From NCBI GenBank assembly GCA_028023455.1, contig JAQFVV010000020.1, positions 12,068,385-12,132,384 on the forward strand: 64,000 nucleotides of DNA, in the 5' to 3' direction. Below, in pieces: positions 12,513 through 24,548 of the stretch. Each line of letters opens with the position of its first letter. Position 1 is the first letter of the stretch. The stretch is from Epiperipatus broadwayi. Lineage: Eukaryota; Onychophora; Udeonychophora; Euonychophora; Peripatidae. The notes under the pieces are model-generated. The model did no database searches, was not told where the DNA came from, and saw only the letters and a list, made by a program, of their open reading frames with translations. A program made the translations under genes and the position numbers.

Positions 12513-14693
12513 TGTAATGGGCACATAGGCCATTACATTTTTTTAAAAAAATTAAACATGAAAAATAAAAGTTCCCAAATAAAAACTACTTTTTTCTTAA
12601 TAATTAAAAATTGAAAATTAAAAATCATCTAAACTCTAAATATATAAAATCACACAGATAAAACATTATTAAATGAAAACTTTATTAAGAAGAAAAAAAA
12701 AGTATTTTAAAACTAAATTTTCAGTAAAGATTTAAAGATAAAAATATATCTAAGTTTGTGCAAAAAAATTAATTAATGTTATTGAAAAATGGAAGTGATT
12801 ATTTTAATTAGTCCAAGTGAACTAGCCCTTGGGCATTTCATAATATTTAATCAAAGGTCAGATAGGAGAGGAAAAACAATAGGAACAGAATGGCCAATGA
12901 AAGAAATCCATCAGGGAAATGGACCTCAATGAAAAGACCATCACCATCATCATGATGTAATGTTGAGTTAATCTGCAAAATTAATATAAAAAGAAAAAGT
13001 TTGGAAATAAATTTTAGTAAGTGAAAAAAGAGCTGGGAGAGATTGTGATAGCAGTGGTGATATGTGTTAGTGTGGAGTTGAAGGAGAAGGGATTGAAAAT
13101 ATGCACTCTTCAATCCTTTTAGTTTTGTTAAAAGGAAAGAGAAATGACATCGTTTTTCCTATATTGAGGACCACAGGACATCGGGACAATTAACACTGGA
13201 ACCCAAATGGCAACGGTTTAAAGATGAACTTTTCTAAATATAAGAAAAATATAATTAATGAACATTTCTAAACAAAAAGAACTCTAAATGCTAAACTTTT
13301 CAATATTCTAAATAGAAGAATTTTCTATCTGACTAAATTATTTATTGTTTTATTGAATGTATTTTTTTAAAATCATTTCCATTTTTATTTTTTATTTTTT
13401 ATTAATATTGTCTAAATTATTTAAATGCATTAAATTTAAGTTGGGCATAGACGCTTGCATAGATTTGTTCACGTTTAATTATGTTTTGTTTTCATATTTG
13501 ATTAAAATATATAGACATTCGATAAATAATATCTTACATTGAATATCTAAAATGTATTTATTCGGATGTCTTTTTAAGTTATTCGTGTCAATGCAGCATC
13601 TTATGATGAATGCCATTGGGTTTCTTGTGAATTCCCTCTGCAATTACATCAATGATTTTATATTTTGATCATTTATGTTTATTTTGAAATGTTTTTGAGC
13701 ATGTAATCTATGTAGTCGATATATGCTCAACATTAAAAAACAAACTTTTATAAATCCATCTGTGCAAACTTATATAAATGTTAAATTTAAGTTGGGCATG
13801 AATGGCTATATAGATTCGTAAAGTTATATTAGTTTTCTTAGGGGAGGGTAATATTGGGTTATTTGTTTTGTAGTTAAATTGGGTCAATGGATGGGATATA
13901 TTGGTGTAATTAGTAGATGTAATATGAGATTCTCTATGTGCAGAATCGCAGTATATGCCGCACACCCCCATTTTGCCTATGGAAAAGATAGTAAGATGGA
14001 AAATGTCCCTTCCTATGGAGTTTTTTTTCTATTGCTCTTATCGTCAGATAGATGTAGTATTCCTATCTGGACGAGAGTCAATTTCTTCTCTTAACCCTGC
14101 AGTTCAGATGTACATTCCTGACAGTATGGTATTTTGTGCTATCTTATTTGTGTTACATTGAATACATCGATATATCAGATGGATTGACATTGGTTTAACT
14201 GCGAATTTTTGGCTTAAGGTTAAATAAGGGATAGAATATTTTCTTTTCAAATGCAATCTATGTAGTCTATTCATACTCGGCACTCTAAATAAAAATACTA
14301 ATCTCATCTGTGCAAACTTATAATAGCTTATAAAAGTTAAAATGTAAAATCAAATTCTAAAATCAAGTTAAAATCCAAAGTAAAAGTTATTCTAAAATAA
14401 TTTTAAATCTTATATATGTGTAAATAAATGTTTGTATGTTAATTACTGGCAGTGGCTTATTTTATTCTAATATTAAAAATATTCTTAGATAAGAATTTAT
14501 AAATATAAATCTCTGCTGTTCCACTGAGCTAGTGGCATTGGGCTAATGGTTGGTCAAAATAAATTTAAATACTTGTTTTTAACTTATGTATCTGCCTACT
14601 ATATAAATTTTCTAGGTTCAAATGCATAGTGGCACCCTGTAGCACAAGATTATGATAAGACTCATACCTCTTTTGGACCATTATAATATATAG
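12513..14693 (+). repeat. Repeat B copy 2, uninterrupted (~2.2 kb)
   Basis: Direct repeat of 6380-8316 plus 11585-11850. It begins with its own perfect terminal hairpin TGTAATGG/CCATTACA (12513-12537) and ends at GACCATTATAA. Around 14407-14440 it carries the pre-insertion sequence that RTE copy 2 replaced in the other copy. The frames at 13357, 13879 and 13955 have no recognisable domain. Whether B is a non-autonomous transposon or a segmental duplication cannot be decided here; I see no convincing target-site duplication. Confidence 0.85.
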
Positions 14694-15485
14694 TATATTT
14701 GTATTTAAATATTACAAGTGCTGTATTTTTAATTAGGCTATGTCACAACAATTACCTTGCAATAAGTAAATAATTAATAGTTATTCTTTATTAGGTTAAA
14801 AATGATTGCATTTTTTTATTATTTAGATATAAACTTTTAATTTGTTAAAGACCTAATATACTTACTCATTTTAAACTAACATGAAAGTTTTTTTATTTTA
14901 AATTTGTTTATTTTTTTTCTATTAATGCATACAATCTTATATCTTTTGAAATCATTGTTACTGCTACTACACTTTCAATACACAGTTGTAGATACTGGAA
15001 ATTTTTTATTTATTTTTTAAATTTAAATAGTTACATACAAATATTTACACTAGCAGTAATTTTTTTTATTGCAGTGATAGAATTATGGCCTCTAGAGATC
15101 AAGATCCTTATACTGTGGTTCAAACTATGTTAATTCCAGTATTCAAACTTCATATGAATTCTCAAGCAAAAATTAATCATATTAGTAATATTATCCTGAA
15201 ATGTAATTATATCAAAAATTTGTTATCAATCATAAAATACTAATAATTCTATGCTAACATGCTTGCTAGAGAAGTTTAATTTTGTTTATATGTTTATACG
15301 CTAAGCGCTTTTGAATTTCTAGATTTAATATTCATAGCTGAGTACAATCAATGATAATACAGATGAGTATCGTAATTTATGCAAATTAGTTTGCTGTTCA
15401 TTTGTCATAGGTTATGGCATTTTCTTTTATTTTGTTTTGATTAATTTGTCCATTTTTTTTGAAATGGTAAAACAGATGTTCTTCC
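14694..15485. other. AT-rich spacer, nothing recognised
   Basis: No gene or clear repeat is recognised. Long T-rich stretches dominate. Confidence 0.5.
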
Positions 15486-15885
15486 TATTTATAGAATTAA
15501 TATCATTATTTATAAAGTAGGTCTCTTTAATTTTATGCCCATGGTTGTTTCTTTCTCTACATATTATTCTTGGGTTGGTGGGTTCAAATCTATGTCCAGT
15601 AGTTTTTTCATGTTCTAAAAATTCCTATGTGGTCTCTTTATTGTTCAGTGCTCTTCTATACATATACATGTGTTGTGATGCTCGATTTGTGATGGTTGTT
15701 TTTGTTTCTCCATAATACAAGGTCCTACAATCACCCTGAGGGCATTGAATTTGATATATGATTTCAGGTGTTGTTTTTGGGTCTAATTTATCTTTTAAAT
15801 TGTTTATGAGTCTATTGGTGTTAGCAGAAGTGCAGAAGCCTACTAAAAAATTTTTGATAGTGTTTTCACTAAGTGTTTAGCCATG
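15486..15885 (-). pseudogene. Penelope-like element remnant: GIY-YIG endonuclease domain
   Basis: The minus strand from about 15885 to 15486 reads in one frame through a linker (CTSANTNRLINNLKDKLDP) and then a GIY-YIG-like domain. That domain has Y-Q-I-Q-C, then L-Y-Y-G-E-T, then N-R-A-S-Q-H, then E-H-E-K-T-T-G-H and a final K-I-K-E-T-Y-F-I. This order matches the C-terminal endonuclease of Penelope-like retroelements, which nicks the target for insertion. One in-frame TAG lies near 15631-15633, before E-F-L-E-H. The reverse transcriptase that should precede it is not recognisable beyond 15885. A stand-alone host GIY-YIG gene is less likely given the stop and the isolation. Confidence 0.7.
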
Positions 15886-18489
15886 TTTGGTATGTATGGT
15901 ATGGCAATTATAAAGTAAGATATTTTAGGTGGTTTCAATCTAACATATCTATTACTTCTTTTAATAAGCTTAATACCATAACAGTAAACATTTCAATGTT
16001 TCAATATTCTTGTATTATTTATCAATCAAGTAAAAGGTTTGATGAGTACTATAAAAATATTCAAATGTTTTATTGCTTAAGAGTTTGCATAAAGTATGAA
16101 TACACAAACAGAGTTTAATCATATCTATGGACCTTAAGCTATACTGTCTAATACTCTTATTCATTGTAAGCCTACATTAAATAAGCATGTGAAAATTGAT
16201 AAAGATCATTCCAAATATATGTAACACAATCTTAAAATATCTCTCTGTCAGGGCAAAAACTTTTTTAACAACTCTATCTTCACAGAAAATGAGGAAGCAT
16301 TACTACCAATGTTTTCCAGTTACTGGGGTTTAAGCAGTTAGTCTCTAGATAAATTTAGGTGATATTGATTTACTGACCAGTTTTTCAACACTGTCTGATA
16401 TAGCTTTAAATTGGTTATCTAAAAATAGTAAATCTGAGTGGGATCTAAAAAAATCAAAAGTTCTAATTGGAAAGGATTTAAACTCAGATATTAGGCATAA
16501 TAGAAAGACTCTTATCAGTTCGATGAGAGATTCTTTCAAGCCAATGTTATACAAAATAAAATAAAAATTCAGACAACAAAATTCAATCAAAATGTATAAT
16601 TAACTGTAGGATAATTAATGAGATAATAGTCACAAAGTAGATAGATAATAATAGATTTAAATATTACCTGCAGAAGAAATTACATTATCAAGTGATGGTC
16701 AAATTTAATAAATTCATCTGAAATATTATGTTAATATCTAATTTCACTCAGCATAATGGTCAGCTGTTGCTTGAATAAAGTGATAATCTGGAACCCACAA
16801 GGTCTGTTTTAAGAAAATTTGATTTTTTTTTTTTATAAGTTTTACCTTTTCCTGTTTTTGAATACCCCAAATTCAGTTTTTCAACATGATATCTTGTTCT
16901 TGTTTTTATATTCCTCCATTTTAATTTTAAAACCTTCAAAACACTTTAATGAATTAATTTTCAAAGCACTTTAATTTCCTGAATTTTTTTATTGTTTTTG
17001 AATCTCTTGCCTATACAGACATAATCTTTTTTTAAAATTTTTTAATTGAGTTGTTTTGCAATTAATTCTTCGATAAGAGAAAAGTTTTAATATATTTTAT
17101 GTGTTTCTCCTAAATTTAAACATTTTTTTAACAACTATTACAATTTCTACATTGTTTAATATGATAATTAATATTTATATTAACATATATTTAATATTTT
17201 ATTTTAAATAATTTGTTCTATTTTATTATTAGTATGTTGTAGAAAAATATTTTTTTAAAACTTTTTAAACTTTTGAATGCTATTTTTATTAGCATATTCA
17301 TAACTAATCATCTCTCAGCTATATAGAAGACCCCATGGCTAACACTGAAATGAATAAAACATTATTTATTTCAATATATATTATAATCAAGATTTTTTAA
17401 ATTGAAAAGATAAAATTAAATTTTTTTGAGGGAAAGATGTTTAATTTCTCTGCATTGAGAAATTGCTAAGGTTTATAACTCTATAACCATGCTTTACGTG
17501 TATATAATGAAGCTATATAATTAATAATCCTAAATTAGCAGTCTGAACACTTTTGGGAAATGTAAGTTTCCATAATCATAGCTCGTTATTAAGTGAGAGA
17601 TGTTTGTGATGATTAAGAAAATCTTAATGTTTAAAGTCGCTAACACAGACACAAATTACTTTCTCTACAGGAATAGAATGTTGTTGCTTATGTGGGCAAA
17701 ATATTTTTTTTTCCAATACATATTTTATTAAGATCAGTCTCAGATGCAAAAACTTTAAACAACTTTGATTATTAATTTGGAATTTATCATTAACTTTGAT
17801 TATTACCACTTTTTGCTTCTTTGTCAGCTGAATTTATGAAATTATTGCTAAAAGTTGGGGAAAGCATAGAATAATGAACATCTAAAAGAATGAAATGGGG
17901 TGCATTTTCTTACATTTATTTAAACTGTTTGGAGTTCGCAGAATTTTAGTGAGTGTTACAATTAAAACAGATTTTTATTTTCTAACATTTGTTAAACTAT
18001 AATAATATTGCTTGCAATGGTTATGGCTGCACTCTATTTAAAAATTCATGATAAAAAGAATCAAATCAAAGTAACTAACATAATGTTTAGTATATAAAGT
18101 TATAATAGGATGTATAAAAACTTTTTTCTTATGTACTTTAATTTAAAATTAACATGTATTTAGCTTCATTATTAAATTCAATCTTATTATTAACATTGAC
18201 AAAAATATTTAAACATAAACTCTGTGCTTAGTTACTATAGATATATGATATATCATTTGTAATTGTGAAGGTTATATCATATCACAGTCCTTTAACTTTT
18301 TATGATAAGAAAACTGGCACTCAATTGAACAATTATTCCTGACATCTTGATTTTCAACTAAGAATAACTACCTATTTACTGACCCATTCAGAAGCAATAG
18401 TGGGCTGGTTAAAAAAATTTCAAGCAGTCTTAACAAAAATTTGACCCTATTTGAGAATTTTTTAATTGCATAAACTAATCAATACCAAT
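15886..18489. other. AT-rich spacer, no recognised gene
   Basis: No gene is supported. Short frames at 15873-16118, 16345-16590 and 17624-17809 have no domain and composition typical of AT-rich non-coding DNA. The missing upstream part of the Penelope-like element could lie between 15886 and 16600 in an unrecognisable state. Confidence 0.5.
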
Positions 18490-19235
18490 TTAGAGCATGG
18501 TCATGGTCATTTTGAATTCTAAGGACCACACAAAACTACTACTGACATATGCAAGTGATAAATTGCATCAAATAATCCACACATGGTCACAATATGACCA
18601 TTTGTTACAAAATCGCAATTTGCAGCAATAATTAAAAAAATAAAGTGCAAATTTCATAAGAATCTCACATGATTAATATCACAGTTTCTTTCTGGTAAGA
18701 AAATATTCGATTAATTATAAAATTAATATGCTTTATTTTAACATGTGATTATAGGCATATATTATAATAACATTCATATTGTAGAAGTTATAAACTTTTA
18801 GTATTTAGACTATGCTCACTACCATTTTGAATTCTAAGGATCACCTAAAAACACTGCTGACAGATCCAAGTGACCTTATGTGGATTATTTGATGTCATTT
18901 ATCACTTGGATGTGTCAGTGGTGGTTTTTGGTGGTCTTTAGAATTCAAAATGATGGTGATTGCAGTCTAAATCAGCACCAAATAATCTTCCATGGCCCCA
19001 TGTGGATTATTTGATATTATTTATCACTTGGATATGTCAGTAGTGATTTTTGATGGGTTTAGAATTTAAAATGGTGGTGATTGTAGTCTAAATCAGCACG
19101 AAATAATCTTCCATGACCCCATGTGGATTATTTGATGTCATTTATCACTTGAATGTGTCAGTGGTGGTTTTGGTGGTCTTTAAAATTCAAAATGGTGGTG
19201 ATTGCAGTCTAAATCAGCACCAAATAGTCTTCCAT
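18490..19235. repeat. 122-bp tandem repeat with inverted and foldback copies
   Basis: Three plus-strand units of 121-122 bp begin near 18881, 19003 and 19124 (landmark TGGATTATTTGATRT) and end at about 19235. Two reverse-oriented partial units precede them, at about 18500-18600 and 18829-18875. The second partial unit pairs with the first tandem unit to make a foldback of about 54-bp arms around 18880. No coding capacity is seen. Confidence 0.85.
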
Positions 19236-19649
19236 TATGTTTATTAAATTTTTAAACATTGTACCTAAAACATGTTTCTCATAATTATTGTTAATTTCTT
19301 TGTGTTAGAGTATAAGATTCTGGAAGGATAAGATCCTCAGATTGATTCCACTGCTGGCACTTTGAGTTGTTGAACTTCTTATGAATCCTTAAATAATAAA
19401 GTCATTTGATTATTCTTTTATTGTTTATTTTTTTAAAACAATTTTTTTTATAAATGATGCACAAATGTTTAATTTTAAATTTAACACCAGCAACAATGGC
19501 AATCACAGAAAATATGATCATTATAACTCCTAGAAAAAAGTTTAAAAAACACAACTTCAACAATAATAATACATTAAAAATAACTTTAATGATGATTATG
19601 CAAACCAATCTGTAAATGAAATACATGTGTGCATATAGATCATACTGGT
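19236..19649. other. AT-rich spacer
   Basis: No gene is recognised. The minus-strand frame 19402-19653 is mostly hydrophobic low-complexity sequence without a recognisable domain. Confidence 0.4.
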
Positions 19650-20150
19650 TCATTATTTTGTTTTATCCATATTTTGCCATACTGTTTTTTTAACTTCTTC
19701 TTTATAAAGTATTATAACTTTATCTTTCCTATTGCATTGCCAAATCCATAAAATATTAATATCATCTATGTTCTTTATTAGTTTTGCAATGCTTTTTTAC
19801 AACCTAATAGACAGTTTCAATTGCTCCAGCAATTTTCTTTAGAACTTCTACTTATATCTCCAAATCTTAACTCATCAGGTTTTGAAAAAAAGTATCGTAA
19901 AAGTAATAAAGAACATAGATGATATTAATATTATATTTTTAACTTCTGCAGAAAACTTTCTTTCTGAAATATTTCAATAGCTGTCCAATATATTCTATTT
20001 TTTTGCATTATCTTACCAGTGAAACCAATATTGGACTTTTTAAAAATGACTTTCAAATAATCTTTATAATACAGATGGGGGGGGTATCATTACCATGAAA
20101 ACCATGTTCAAATTCGCCATAAAATATCTTTTTTTGTTCATTCATTTTAC
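19650..20150 (-). pseudogene. Non-LTR retrotransposon C-terminal tail, decayed
   Basis: Minus-strand translation of about 20150-19940 gives K-I-F-Y-G-E-F-E-H-G, a one-base frame change at the run of C near 20077-20084, then Y-K-D-Y-L-K and R-I-Y-W-T-A-I. This is the usual order at the C-terminal end of LINE reverse transcriptases of the CR1/L2/I type (xLYGELxxGKR, then RYKDxLKxxL, then DRxxWR). It differs from the RTE copies in this window. The part below 19930 is only AT-rich sequence with an inverted repeat, so the lower boundary is uncertain. Confidence 0.5.
19752..19932. repeat. 29-bp perfect inverted repeat
   Basis: Bases 19752-19780 and 19904-19932 are perfect reverse complements of 29 bp (landmark AATATTAATATCATCTATG). 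Weaker pairing continues inward for about 20-25 bp. The spacer is 123 bp. Confidence 0.9.
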
Positions 20151-20925
20151 AAGTCCAATCCAATAAAAAGGTGACTTTACAATACTAGACTTTACAGTAT
20201 CACAGAACATAATCGATTAATCTTACGGTCTTGCCTTTGTATTTTTAAAAGTTTATTTAGAATCCTCAAAATAAACTTTTCAAATTCATATGCAAAGCAT
20301 TTAAAAGCAAATTTTAAATAAGCTTAAATTTAAAATTAGCTTAAATAGTTCAAAATTGTTTAAATACTAACTACAAATTAAACCCCTCACCTTTTTTTTT
20401 TATAAAAGGAAATACTTTGAAACATTAATAACTTACTTCTTTTATACATTTTCATAAACTCTGCTATTTCAAAAATTTGTTTACTTTTCAGAAAAAAAAA
20501 ATCCTAATTAAAATATTATTTTAAGCTAAAAACAGAGGCCGACTCGATATGTAAATAAAAATGATATTCATCATTGCATAGGAAAAAGGATTTTTATTTC
20601 CCAAATAAAATAGTGAACTACCAATGAAATGATTTAGCTTTAGAAATTAAAAAAAATCAGACAAGTTTTAAATTATAATTAACTAAGCAATTAATTTTTA
20701 AAGTGAAATGCAGGTTGCAAAAAAATAAAATAAAATGTCATTTTAAAAATAAAGTAGTCTTAAAAGGAAATGATTCCAATTTTTTTTTTTTTCACAAAAA
20801 GTTATTTAACAATATATATAACGTATTTATTCTCAAATAGAGAGTGATATATAAAAAAATTAATGCAGTATATTTTATAAACATATTGGATAATTTAATG
20901 TACAAATAGTTTAACAGTATAATAT
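20151..20925. other. AT-rich spacer
   Basis: No gene or repeat family is recognised. Poly-T and poly-A tracts are common. Confidence 0.5.
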
Positions 20926-21085
20926 ATAGGGTACATGAGCACAGACTTTCACATGACCCACCACTCTCCACTCTATCTCATAACACTGATACACTTGAAC
21001 ACATATATGTCGAAAAGATAAATAATCACCAATATAAGTATTTCATACTAAACCAGCAATCATCAGTTGGTCCAGATTATTTAAC
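20926..21085 (-). repeat. P-family repeat, minus-strand copy
   Basis: Nearly identical to 62647-62810 and homologous to the reverse complement of 3268-3445. Reverse-complement landmarks are a CCAACTGATGATTGCTGG-like start near 21063-21080 and the ATTTATCTTTT block. The B-box-like end is absent or degraded near 20940. Confidence 0.75.
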
Positions 21086-23020
21086 TGTATAAGTATATAC
21101 AAATTATAAAAATCTGGGAAAATTATTTTTGTAAATGACATAAGATATAAAGTTTAATTGAAAATCCAAACGGGTACGCAAGTAAAAATGGCAGGAAAAT
21201 TAATATAAGCTATATATATATATAAAATATCAAATAATATAAGTATAATAAAACAATCCACTAGAATAAAACTACAAACTTTTTTAAAATGCCTATATAA
21301 AATTGAAGATTAATATCCTTTGCTATAGCCACCTTCGGCGTATGGCGGACTGTGATATATAGGATAATGTTTTATAAGATAAACTGCAGTTTTACTGAAT
21401 TATTTATGAAATATATCTTTGAGAATCATGATCACCCACTTAATTCACCATTTCATGATGGATAATGGTGTTGATCACCCACATCCAGGTCATTCTTCCA
21501 TTATTTTTCAGTGTGACTCAAATTTGTTAACCCTACTCATAACAGTTTTGGTCATTCTATTTTTCTTGAGCCATTTATAACTCCAATCATGACATCATTT
21601 TCTAGTGAGTTTTTTTTCCACTTTAGCATCTCCAACAGTTGTCTCTATGCATTTGATTTCATCAAACTGATTCATAAGTATTTTTAATCATAAATGTTAC
21701 TCAAATCCTTCTTCAATAACATTTCATTTCAAATCATTAGTCTTGCTCTCTCTTTTGTTTATCAATGTCCACACTTTATAATCATACACCACAATGGAAC
21801 ATATCAAATCATTCAATTATCCACATAGTTATAGCTCTGCTTTTTCATGAAAACACTAATTTTGTAAATGCTTAAGTGCTTGCAATAATAATATTTATAT
21901 CTTTGTATAATATATATTGTAAAAGATTTGGCATATGAAAAAAAAAATGTAATAGATTGAATTAGGGATTAATATAAAAATTCAAATAAAATATAGAGAG
22001 TTCAAATAAAATGATTAATAAAATTAAATATATTCAAATATATAGCCATTAATTCATTTAATCTAATCAACATTCTGATTACAAAAATCAAAAGACCTTA
22101 GCGCTGAAGGTTAAACTAATTATAATTGTTTCAAACATATTTTTCATTTCTTTTTCTAAATTCAATTTAAAATTAATATTTAGGCACCAAACTTTCTAAA
22201 TAGAAATTTACACCAAGATATCTTATTATTAACAATCATTTTAATATAATTTCATTATCCCTGCATGTCTCCTATCCGATTGGATGACTTCTTAAGATTA
22301 GTAGAGTATTAATGGCATATGTTCAGAATGTGTTTGAAAAGGAAAAATAAATAAATTGATTAATAAAAAATAACAATTTATTTATAATAAATAAGTTAAA
22401 TAAGAACTCTTTTCACAACTACTACAATATAAAGAAAGTAAAAAAAAAAATTACAAAAAAAATATTAAATTTAATAAACATTATTATACTTATGGTCTTT
22501 TTAGTTAAATATAAAAAAGCTCTTACCACCTAAAAAAAAAAAGCAATTTTAAACATTTGTTTTTGTAAAGAATATAAGTTTACTATATAATGCATGCACA
22601 TTTTTAAAGATAGTCTTTATCCACTCAGTCCTGATTGTGATTAGTCTCTTCAGATATTGATGACAGTAGGCAATGTAGATGAGTCCCATTAGAGATAGAT
22701 ATACAGTAAGTCTTAGAGTCCCCTTTTTTTCTTATGACATGGATTTTTTCTTTAAATTAAGCAATATTGCATTCTAGGCAATGTCTATGTTTATCTGGAT
22801 ATAACTGCATAATTTATGCCTTTTGACTGTTATGCTTTCAGTTTTTTAGCCACTCACAATAAATCACCCTTTTCTACTTAGTGTAATCATAATTACTGAG
22901 TGGATGGAGTATTGATAAATACTTTTAAATAATCAGCAAGGTACAGCTAACCAAACATATTCTGAGAATAAGACTATTTTAACCAAAGGTTTACCTTTTT
23001 ATCAACTAGTAAACATCATT
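21086..23020. other. AT-rich spacer, no recognised gene
   Basis: No gene is supported. Bases about 21420-21860 are somewhat less AT-rich and minus-strand fragments hint at decayed coding sequence (for example K-V-W-T-L-I-N-K), but frame stops are frequent and I cannot name a family. Poly-A tracts occur near 22440 and 22535. Confidence 0.4.
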
Positions 23021-23247
23021 ATGATCACCATCTCTATACTAGCAGATAATTGTTGTAAACAAAGGCTCTCAGATTCAAGTCTCCTCACTGATGATGGCCA
23101 CAAGCCAGAAATTAGTCTGGGAATATTGATATTGGATGAGTAGGCACTAGATAGGGATTTTATGCACAAGCCTTCTGACATCCATTGATTACTCGGTTTG
23201 GCACAGGGTGGCACTACTGTATGGAGAGTTTTGCCTTTGTTTATTAT
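23021..23247 (+). repeat. S-family repeat, partial plus-strand copy
   Basis: Contains the S core (GATGAGTAGGCACTAGATAG near 23136-23155) and the CTGTATGGAGAGTTTTGCC end. It is joined directly to the ATCTCTATACTAGC block, which lies on the other side of the core in longer copies, so an internal deletion or rearrangement is likely. Confidence 0.8.
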
Positions 23248-24537
23248 CTACTTATTTATTGACATTTTCTCCTTCACTAAATCAATATGTTCTATTTTCT
23301 TCTTGAATCAAGATTAGACTTGTTTCCAAACTGATTTATATCATGTTCTAATAATGTTTTTAACATACAGATATAAGTTTCCATTAATTCATATCATGAT
23401 ATTTTTTAAACGTATTTAACCAGACTTAAAGTTTTGATTTAATATATTTTTTACACCATATTTTTTCATTAATATTTTTATATTATTTTATAAATGATTA
23501 TAAAAAAAAAGTTTTTTTTTATTACAGTAATGATTGAAAGAAAAAAGCATGATTGAAATTTGAAATTTGTTCTTTAACTTTATCAATTTTACTGCTTTAT
23601 AAATTTTAATCATGTACACAGATTTGCCTTTCACTTTACTATAAAAAAGAGAAATTATTTGTTTAGACCCCATCAGGCAAATCTGAAAGTGTTGCAAAAT
23701 ATGACACATTTTCTTAATCTATGGAATTCAAATTTATTTGTGTGCGCTAAGACCTATTTTATTAATTATAGTTTTACAAAGTACATTTTCGGGTCAATAT
23801 TGGATGATATAATTAACTCTATAGACCGATTTTTAAAAAATTTCCTATAACAGTATAATTAAGTTATGCATATATATTAAATATACACATATTTGCACAT
23901 GGCAATATAAAATTTACTAAACAATCTATTACAGTCTTTTATTAAGTTTTTATGATTTAAATTGTAATTGAATTTATATTGTTCCAGTATATACTTATAT
24001 AATTATGTTTTAAATTCTATTAATATGTAATAAATTTTGCATATGTATATTGATATGATTTACAAAGTATATAGTTATTCTTTTCTGATGTGTTTGACTT
24101 TCTATTCAGCTTTGTATATTTTCAGAGCTGTTCATCATAATCACAACTTTGATCTACTTAATGTCAAACTGGTATGTGTTGAATGGAATGATAGAAAAAA
24201 AATATAAAGGAGGCTGAGTACATAGTAAAGAGTAACAATGTAATAAATAAAAAGATAATAGCATCCAATTGTCAAAACACTAAAATATTTAAATCAGCTA
24301 ATTTACATACTAATAACTACTATTCTAAAACAGCATACTGAAGGAAGGAAAACAGGTATGTCAGTGTGGCACAATACTGAAAATATATTAACTGAACAAA
24401 AAACCAAAAACAGTGAAGAAAGAAAAGCATATTGACATACATATGCAAAATTTATTTTATATATATATATATGGGATAATCGAAAGTGCTCCTAAGTGGA
24501 TAAAAAAAATTAATTATTTAGTTACTGTATTTACAAA
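23248..24537. other. AT-rich spacer
   Basis: No gene is recognised. The small frames 23488-23709 and 23659-23850 overlap on opposite strands and lack any domain. A (TA)n run lies at about 24458-24471, close to the insertion site of RTE copy 3. Confidence 0.5.
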
Positions 24538-24548
24538 TATTCAGTTAT
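24538..24548. other. Target-site duplication of RTE copy 3, left
   Basis: TATTCAGTTAT here is repeated exactly at 27834-27844, flanking the complete element. Confidence 0.9.

Noticed and set aside
6380-14693. Repeat B as a Helitron because of its terminal hairpin
   Set aside because: The hairpin is at the very border without a CTRR end at the expected distance, and no TC start is seen at the opposite end.
21420-21860. Decayed LINE reverse transcriptase on the minus strand
   Set aside because: A few suggestive residues (K-V-W-T-L) but no ordered set of motifs; frequent stops in all frames.
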